From assembly GCF_010093535.1 (NCBI RefSeq), contig NW_022985189.1, positions 68,432 through 132,431 of the forward strand: 64,000 nt of DNA, in the 5' to 3' direction. Position 1 is the first letter of the stretch. Each line of letters opens with the position of its first letter. This stretch comes from Lindgomyces ingoldianus (lineage: Eukaryota > Ascomycota > Dothideomycetes > Pleosporales > Lindgomycetaceae). Of the stretch, positions 58,219-64,000 are shown one piece after another. A program made the translations under genes and the position numbers. The notes beneath the pieces are model-generated. The model searched no databases, was not told where the DNA came from, and saw only the letters and a list, made by a program, of their open reading frames with translations.

Positions 58219-60888
58219 TCAATACATCCCGGGTGGAGGTCTCCCAGCCTGCCTCGGACCACCCTGCTGTCCCGGTCCAGGACCCGCAGCACCAAAGCCC
58301 TCAAACTCAGGCCGTCCACCCATCATCATCCTCGGATCCTCAGCCCCCCTCATTCCCATCGGCGGTCCATATCCTGGCAGCGGCGGAAAGTAGCTCTGTG
58401 GTGGTGGCATCTGATTCTGTGGCTGGCCCGGAAACATCCCGCCCATGCCGCGAGGTGGGGGAATACCGGGCGGATGCCCAAGCGGTGTGTTTCCAGCTGA
58501 GAATGATGGACCCATTTGCGGTGGTGGACCACCCTGGGGACCAACAAAACCAGGCGGTTGGCGCATGCCTACTGGAGCGCCAAAGCCGGGTGGAGGGGCG
58601 ATATTGCGGTCTTGGGGAGTCGGTGCCATTCCCGGGTTTCCTCGCATGTATGGCATGTCGGGGATGGGTTGAGATGGGATGCCCATGTTTGTCATCTGAC
58701 GTGGAATTTCTCCCGCGGTGTTGCGGCGCTGAAGACCTGCTAATGATGGATCATCATAAGGCATGCTGGGAAGCCGAGGGTTATTCTTGCGCATGGCTTC
58801 TTGTTGCTGCTGCAGACCTGCTTCTCGCATGATCTGCTCACGATTCCGAGCCTCTTGAATCTCGCGGAAGTTTGCCGCTTCACGGCGCTCAGCCTCACGC
58901 CTCTCAACTTCACGCCTCATCAACATCTCATTATCTGCGAAGAGGCGAGGGTCGTCCATGAATCCTGGAGGGGCACCACGTCCCTTTGGCTGGCCTTGAG
59001 GTCGCTGTGTAGGTTGATCAAAGAATGATGGTAAGTTCTGGTTCTCTGGGGTGGGTCGAGGAAGGTTCTGGTTCATTAGTTGCGGCGGCGTACGGGAATG
59101 CATGAGATTGAGAAGGAATTGTTGTTTGGCCTGATCACGGCTTGTCTCCTCTCGTGCGCGACTGTTTAGCAGAGCATGCAGATGAGCATCTTGGGCGCTA
59201 CTGTTCCTTGGGGGGGGTTGTTGCATGGGGAATTCGTCAGCGGGGTGATTCGACTCAGGCCGGGGAAGTCCAAATTGCTCGATGAGTGCACTCTCAGGTG
59301 ACATAGCATTAAACCTTCCTTGGGATAACCTGGTCTCGGGAGCAGATGGCCTTGGGGCTAGGATGTTCTCTAACATAGCCTGTTGTTCGACCGTCCGCGG
59401 AACCTGTTGGCGGGGTGGATGTCTCATTTCCGGTGGTTCCTCTGTCTGAGACTGGTAGGGGAGATCAATTGAGATACCACCCTGCCGCGCACCATTAAGA
59501 GGCGCAGTGGTGGGTGGTTGCGAACTCTGCGGCACACCAATGCTAGCCCCACCGAGCATTTGGAGAATACGTTGGAATCCTTCCTTGTCTTCCTCATTGT
59601 TGCCGTTGGCGCCGCCTTGTGTGGGAGAAGCTGGTGTTGGTAGCGGCGGAGGTTTCGCTGACTCCTCCGGCTTCGTAAACATGTCGGTGAATCTGGATTT
59701 CGCCTTTGATTTTTTAATTGTCGCGGCAGGCTCAGGCACACTCGCTTCTGGCGTCTTCTCTTTGCCCCAATTACCAAAGAACCTGTCTTGGCTTGGATCC
59801 AAGCCTAACGGCGTAACCTGCTTGGGTGGCGCCGCCGCGAAAGTTGTCCGAATTGAAGGTTCAAAGGATGACTGTTCGAAATTTGGAGGCAATGGGTCCT
59901 TGATCTCCTCCTTCTCCTCTGCTGGTGCATCCTTCGCTCTCATCTGTTCTTTCCAGCGCTGAAAGTCCTCTTGGGTCTTGGCCTGCTTCTTCTCGGAGCC
60001 CACTTTTGTGTCCATCCATTCCGGATCTTCTTCCAACTTGGACCCTCCTCTATTCCAGTCGCGATCTCTATCACGGTCTCTATCGCGCTCCCGGTCCCGC
60101 CAGCCGCCCTGGCCTGATGTTCCAAACCTATTGCCGTCTCCTTCTTTCGCGCCAGAGTCCTCACGACGGCCCCAACGAGACTCGAGCTTCTCGCGGCCTG
60201 CCCCTGGGCGTCGCACTGTAGAATCATTGTTGTCCGTGTCGCCCTCCTTCTGGCCCTTCTCCCGGTCTCGATCTCCATTTCGACCAAAGCCTCGATCAAA
60301 GTCGTCCTGGCCCAAGCTCTTACGAGACTTCACATTTGTCCAGCCTTCGCCGTCTTCGCGCGCATTGCGCCGTCCATTTGTGAAGCCAGCCTTGTCGCGT
60401 GTGCGCTCACCGTCGCGTTCTCCTCGGGTCCACCGCTCGCGAGCGGAGAAGCGATCTCCAAGCTGGTCCCCGTCTAGCGCGGTGGCTGCGCGCTTCTCCG
60501 TGTTTTCGGAAGCCTTTGCGTTGCGAGATGCAGAAGTGAACGAAAGCTTGGGTGGACCAAGAACGGTGTCTTCAGGTTCTGCAATGGACATTAGAGACAC
60601 CATCACGGCATTTATGCAGGGCGACTTACGGGTGCTCGCCCGTCTACCAAAATTGCCCATTCCAGCATTGGTAAAAAGGGGTCGATCGGAGCGATTCTCG
60701 CTGCTCAAAGGTGCATCCCCTTCTCGCAACACACCTGATCGCGGCCGGCGATTGGTGGTTGTATTATTGTTTTGATCGGCCGGTGGCTCCATCCACTGTT
60801 CAATAGAGGGGAGTCCATCGGGTTTTTGGACGAGTGGAGAGCTCCGTAGGTGCTGTAGTTGCTCTACAGTGTATGATGGACCTCCCAT
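58219..60888 (-). CDS. eIF4E-transporter-like RNA-regulatory protein (candidate)
   Basis: Exons on minus 60,888-60,630 and 60,578-58,219, 872 aa after removal of a 51-nt intron (GTAAGT...TTGCAG, branch CTAAT). The intron has no stop and is a multiple of three, so the unspliced frame also reads through (889 aa). The N-terminus reads Y6-T-V-E-Q-L-Q, close to the eIF4E-binding motif Y-x4-L-hydrophobic (the last position is Gln), followed by P-L-V and L-P-S-I-E-Q-W. A long basic region (about 110-300) has an R-D-R-D-R-D tract, and the last 250 residues are Pro/Gly/Met-rich and disordered. This layout resembles the 4E-T family, which represses cap-dependent translation and sits in P-bodies. No enzymatic domain. 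A different RNA-binding scaffold is possible. Confidence 0.55.
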   Translation of the reverse strand: MGGPSYTVEQLQHLRSSPLVQKPDGLPSIEQWMEPPADQNNNTTTNRRPRSGVLREGDAPLSSENRSDRPLFTNAGMGNFGRRASTRKSPCINAVMVSLMSIAEPEDTVLGPPKLSFTSASRNAKASENTEKRAATALDGDQLGDRFSARERWTRGERDGERTRDKAGFTNGRRNAREDGEGWTNVKSRKSLGQDDFDRGFGRNGDRDREKGQKEGDTDNNDSTVRRPGAGREKLESRWGRREDSGAKEGDGNRFGTSGQGGWRDRERDRDRDRDRDWNRGGSKLEEDPEWMDTKVGSEKKQAKTQEDFQRWKEQMRAKDAPAEEKEEIKDPLPPNFEQSSFEPSIRTTFAAAPPKQVTPLGLDPSQDRFFGNWGKEKTPEASVPEPAATIKKSKAKSRFTDMFTKPEESAKPPPLPTPASPTQGGANGNNEEDKEGFQRILQMLGGASIGVPQSSQPPTTAPLNGARQGGISIDLPYQSQTEEPPEMRHPPRQQVPRTVEQQAMLENILAPRPSAPETRLSQGRFNAMSPESALIEQFGLPRPESNHPADEFPMQQPPPRNSSAQDAHLHALLNSRAREETSRDQAKQQFLLNLMHSRTPPQLMNQNLPRPTPENQNLPSFFDQPTQRPQGQPKGRGAPPGFMDDPRLFADNEMLMRREVERREAERREAANFREIQEARNREQIMREAGLQQQQEAMRKNNPRLPSMPYDDPSLAGLQRRNTAGEIPRQMTNMGIPSQPIPDMPYMRGNPGMAPTPQDRNIAPPPGFGAPVGMRQPPGFVGPQGGPPPQMGPSFSAGNTPLGHPPGIPPPRGMGGMFPGQPQNQMPPPQSYFPPLPGYGPPMGMRGAEDPRMMMGGRPEFEGFGAAGPGPGQQGGPRQAGRPPPGMY
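60579..60629 (-). other. Stop-free 51-nt intron (3n)
   Basis: Canonical GTAAGT donor, CTAAT branch and TTGCAG acceptor on minus. Retention would insert 17 residues at residue 87 without a frameshift. Confidence 0.75.
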
Positions 60889-61803
60889 TCTTGAGAATAT
60901 GAGGCCGCAACCTGACAGGGTGAGGCGTGGGAAGGGTTGGAAGTCCGAGATCGTGCGGGTTTGTATTGTGGTGAAAGTGGTGTGAAAAGTTGATGGTCAC
61001 AAAAGACCTTACCAGGTGGCTGCCTCAGCAGCAGGTTGCGGGCAAGCTTCTAATATGGTGGTAATTAAACACTATCCTTCCTACGACTCGTACAGCGATT
61101 GTAGCCAGACAGCTGAGCGCGGTGTGCGCAGACAAGGGGAAAATGTGGTGTCGAGAGAGCAGTCTAAAAATTGATAGATGGTCAGCGTTCGTCAAGCCGC
61201 CATAGGTACAGTCCGTAGTAGCCTCGAGGTAGGAGACGGATCAGTGAGTGGGCGACGTACCTTGAGCACCCCTGCGGGCAGTGATAGTGAGGTGGGAGGG
61301 GGTACGGAGGTGAAGCTCGTGCGACGTCGGGCGTGCGATTGCGATGGTGGCAGATTTAGGAGATTATGAGTCGGGTATTTGAGTAGAACTGTGATTGATG
61401 GAATAAGAGCCTTGTTTGTGGTTGTCGTGTGTTTTGTCTCTCCCTCACCGTCGGGTCGAGACATGCAGCAACGCAGGGCGCACGTGCCAGGAAAGCTGGA
61501 GAAAAGTATACCCGGCTCCACTCCTAGGCATAAATAGTGGTGGCTTGCGCCTGCTCGGCTCGTTACTATCTTCCGACAAGTCACACATGGCTAGGCAGAA
61601 CCTTCTTTCGCTTTCTCTATATTGCCAAAATTCAATATCTCCTAACACTGGTAAAGCCCAGTGCATGAAGTCTGCATTCACTTTTCCCGCACAGACACAT
61701 GAGATCCCCAGACATAATGGCAGATTCAACCATCATTGCCCGTAAGTCAGCCACGTTGCTTATCGATCCGAACTTTTCCTCTGAGAATGTTAAGAAAGAT
61801 CCC
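60889..61803. other. Intergenic region between the 4E-T-like gene and URB1
   Basis: 0.9 kb forming the 5' region of the 4E-T-like gene and 3' end of URB1, both on minus. A 130-codon minus frame at 61,192-61,584 has no family features and is probably leader sequence. Confidence 0.5.
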
Positions 61804-64000
61804 CTATGCGTATCCCGTGCCAACCTTGGCCAACAGAGAAATGCTATCTCCAATTGCCCCGCCACTCCACTGCTCCACCTTCTCTTTGTCGCATGTGTTG
61901 TAAATTCGTAGAGCCAATGCCTTCAAGGTCTGGTGTCGATGGTCCGCGCTGGACAGTCTCATTTGTATCCAGCTCAAAATTCCACATCGAGTGATTAGAG
62001 TTGTGCTTCCCCCAACACCTGCCCCGCGGAATAGAATTTTAAGAATCTTCTCCTTCGCCGTGATCGCGCATGAAGGGGATTCGTAATAGGAAAGAAGAGT
62101 CTCGAAAATGTTCTTAATCCTGAAGATTTCCATATCCTGCGGAGTTCGTAGTGAGTCGAAAAGGTAGTCAAGGAACCAGGCTACTTCCTTGTGATATGAA
62201 TCGTCTTGCTCTGGCTCATTCCGGATGATGCTCCTCCCAAAGTACCGTGGAATGTTTTCAACGACCCACTGTGGTCGTTTCAAAAGAAACATGTTGACCT
62301 TTCCGAACAGAACATGGGTTGGGTCGGCCAGGACTTTCACGACTCGAGCAGCGAAGACACCACCCACATATGGCAGGGGTGTTTCATCTCCACTTCGTCG
62401 TACTGTTTCCAGAGTCTCGTTTAGGAGTAACGTCACTTGTGCTAAGTCGAACCCTTTATTCGCCTAGGATTCGTTAGCAGTACGCACATGAATGACTAGA
62501 AGGGAAACATACCTCGAGTTTCGCAACGAGCTGGCGGATGTTCACGGCAGCTTGCATACGAATTTCGATGTGTTTTGAGCAAAGGCACAAGAGCAAGTCC
62601 CCAATGTCTCCATCATCAATACTCTCCTCAATATCCTTCTTCCTCCAGCGATTCAAACCAGCGTGTTTTTCATCCTCTTCCGGCGGAAGTTCAACGTCAA
62701 CCATATTCACACACTTGCTCGGCTCTATTGGGCGATCTGGTGGGTTTGGAGAAGTGCTAGACCTTTCAGAGCCACTAAAGTCTGCACCAGTGGCCATCTT
62801 GAGTGCCTCTTTCGCCTTCTCTTTACTCATCTTCCAAAGGAAACAGTCCTTCAGGATATCTTTATAGGCTGTATCCGCGAATGTAACGAAGGAATCCCGA
62901 ACAAGGGCGAGAGCCACTTCATCTTCCCCAACAAGTTTCAGTAAATAGAGCAGCTTTGACAGCCAGTGCGCAATAGGTTCTGCGGGATGACCTTTTTCAG
63001 CTGTGCCACCTTTATATGGCCATTGTTCGACGAGGGTCATTAGTAGTGGACTCACACGAGCGCGTAAGTAGCCATGTGATAGGCCTTCATATAAGGCGTC
63101 TAGATCATCGAAATACTTGATGGGTCCTTTGATGAAGCGCGCGCAGCAGTCGTCAAGGAAATCTAGCACCTCGAAGCTGGGTACCGAGCACCCACATGAA
63201 GCTCCGAGACTTGCGATAAGAACATCTAGAGCGTCTGGGTTCGTGGTGAGCTGTAGCATATCGTGGTCTTGTATTATGGAAACTAAAATCGCTTTGATCC
63301 TAGCATACATTTCCAGGCCTGGGGATGTTGCGAGCATCTTAAGTAGCGTCATGAAAGGCGAGTGTTGGAGAGACTCTGTAGAAATATTAGCTGCTGAGAC
63401 TACCCATCCAACAGTGAGGTACATACTAGGCTTTTGCCACCAGCGCATAGTGTTAGAACGCCGTGCAATCTGTATCCAATGCTCAACTTCCATGATACGG
63501 AACGCCTTGTCCTCTGGTGCTCCTATAGACTTCTCTGCTTGCACTAATGCGCTGCACAACGGTACAGAGACGTCGAATTTCTCTTGAAGCGCAACCTGAG
63601 GTGTAACTTCATAGTATAGTCTCAGCAATCTTGTGATGGCTTCTCGCATCAAGTCCTTCTGAAAAGCTGGGCGCCTGAATGCGAGGATGACAGCCTTCAC
63701 CTGAGGGCAGCGCTGGCAGAACTCCCTAATAAGGCGAGGGGAAGTTTGCTCCCATAAACTGGAGGGCTTTGCCAATGACGCGGTTTGCAATGACAGTAAA
63801 ACTGCGCGAAGCTTGTGGAATGCGGCAACGAGGATGCGAATCGCGAAGAAATTTACCAAGTCCGAGCTGTGGTTCAGACATCTCGTCAGGACTTGTTGAG
63901 TCAAGGGCTGTGGTAAAATGCTCTGGAGCAAGACTGGAACCGGAGGTGGGTACTCGCGATAGCCCCACCTACCACCCAAATAGGCCGGAACGGGGAGCTC
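61804..64000 (-). CDS. URB1: URB1/NPA1 nucleolar pre-ribosome-associated protein, C-terminal part
   Basis: Partial: exons on minus from 64,000 (open at the window edge) to 62,513, and 62,463-61,804; 715 codons plus stop are visible. The 49-nt phase-0 intron (GTATGT...CCTAG, branch CTAAC) joins V-A-K-L-E to A-N-K-G-F-D-L. The last exon carries the conserved Urb1 C-terminal region: H-V-L-F-G-K-V-N-M-F-L-L-K-R-P, I-P-R-Y-F, and W-F-L-D-Y-L-F-D-S-L-R-T-P-Q-D. The preceding part is Leu-rich, helical and repeat-like, as expected of this very large (about 200 kDa) scaffold. Urb1/Npa1 acts in an early pre-60S complex with Npa2, Rsa3, Nop8 and Dbp6 in the nucleolus. Its N-terminal half lies beyond the window. 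Confidence 0.88.

Noticed and set aside
59978..60775. 265-codon plus frame opposite the 4E-T-like gene
   Set aside because: Ser/Arg-rich shadow of the repetitive Arg/Asp codons on the coding strand; no independent start context or domain.
61192..61584. 130-codon minus frame upstream of the 4E-T-like gene
   Set aside because: Low-complexity Thr/Pro-rich, no domain, position fits leader sequence.
35838..64000. tRNA or rRNA genes in the gene block
   Set aside because: I searched by eye for B-box-like GGTTCRANNCC in intergenic regions and found none with a matching cloverleaf; tRNAscan would be decisive.

Overview
This window is a filamentous ascomycete (Pezizomycotina) nuclear contig. Three things point there: short introns with GT..AG ends and CTAAC/CTAAT branch sites, a typical fungal gene set, and a long AT-rich block whose transposons carry the C-to-T / G-to-A damage of repeat-induced point mutation (RIP). 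The family mix would fit Leotiomycetes, but that is only a guess.

Region 1 (1 to about 31,080) is an AT-rich, gene-free transposon graveyard. No reading frame longer than about 70 codons survives, yet its structure can be read from terminal repeats and target-site duplications (TSDs). A Ty3/Gypsy element H (minus strand, Gag, protease and RT remnants, 7,905-12,460) was invaded by Gypsy element B1, the pogo-like foldback D1 and solo LTR G. B1 was in turn invaded by Gypsy A1 (772-7,082, TSD CTAGC). To the right lie a short LTR element C (TSD TAATC) containing a solo A LTR (TSD TAGCA), and a deleted Gypsy A2 (TSD ACTAC) containing Gypsy B2 (TSD ATAGA), which contains solo LTR F2 (TSD GTAGT). Next comes a pogo/Fot1 element D3 (TA target) split by a Tc1-type element E (TA target), and last a 421-bp miniature LTR element (TSD GCTAC). 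An assembly gap of 30 N lies at 10,121-10,150.

Region 2 (about 31,080-35,800) has ordinary base composition but only short, broken coding-like pieces, including a possible relic of a leucine-rich or F-box-type gene on the minus strand.

Region 3 (35,838-64,000) is a normal housekeeping and secretome gene block. In order: an F-box/WD40/UIM protein (+), PEX12 (+), a Mep2-type ammonium transporter (+), a six-exon GH18 chitinase (+), mitochondrial ribosomal protein S12 (-), a 2EXR/F-box-like protein (+), two related tandem cysteine-rich secreted proteins (+), NMD3 (-), an ATP25-like protein that has only the RsfS-like N-terminal half (+), an eIF4E-binding (4E-T-like) RNA-regulatory protein (-), and the 3' part of URB1 (-), which runs off the window end. 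NMD3, URB1, MRPS12 and ATP25 all concern cytosolic or mitochondrial ribosome biogenesis or function. NMD3/ATP25 and MRPS12/2EXR are divergent pairs that share short promoters. Gene models were spliced by eye from frame continuity, splice consensus and family conservation.
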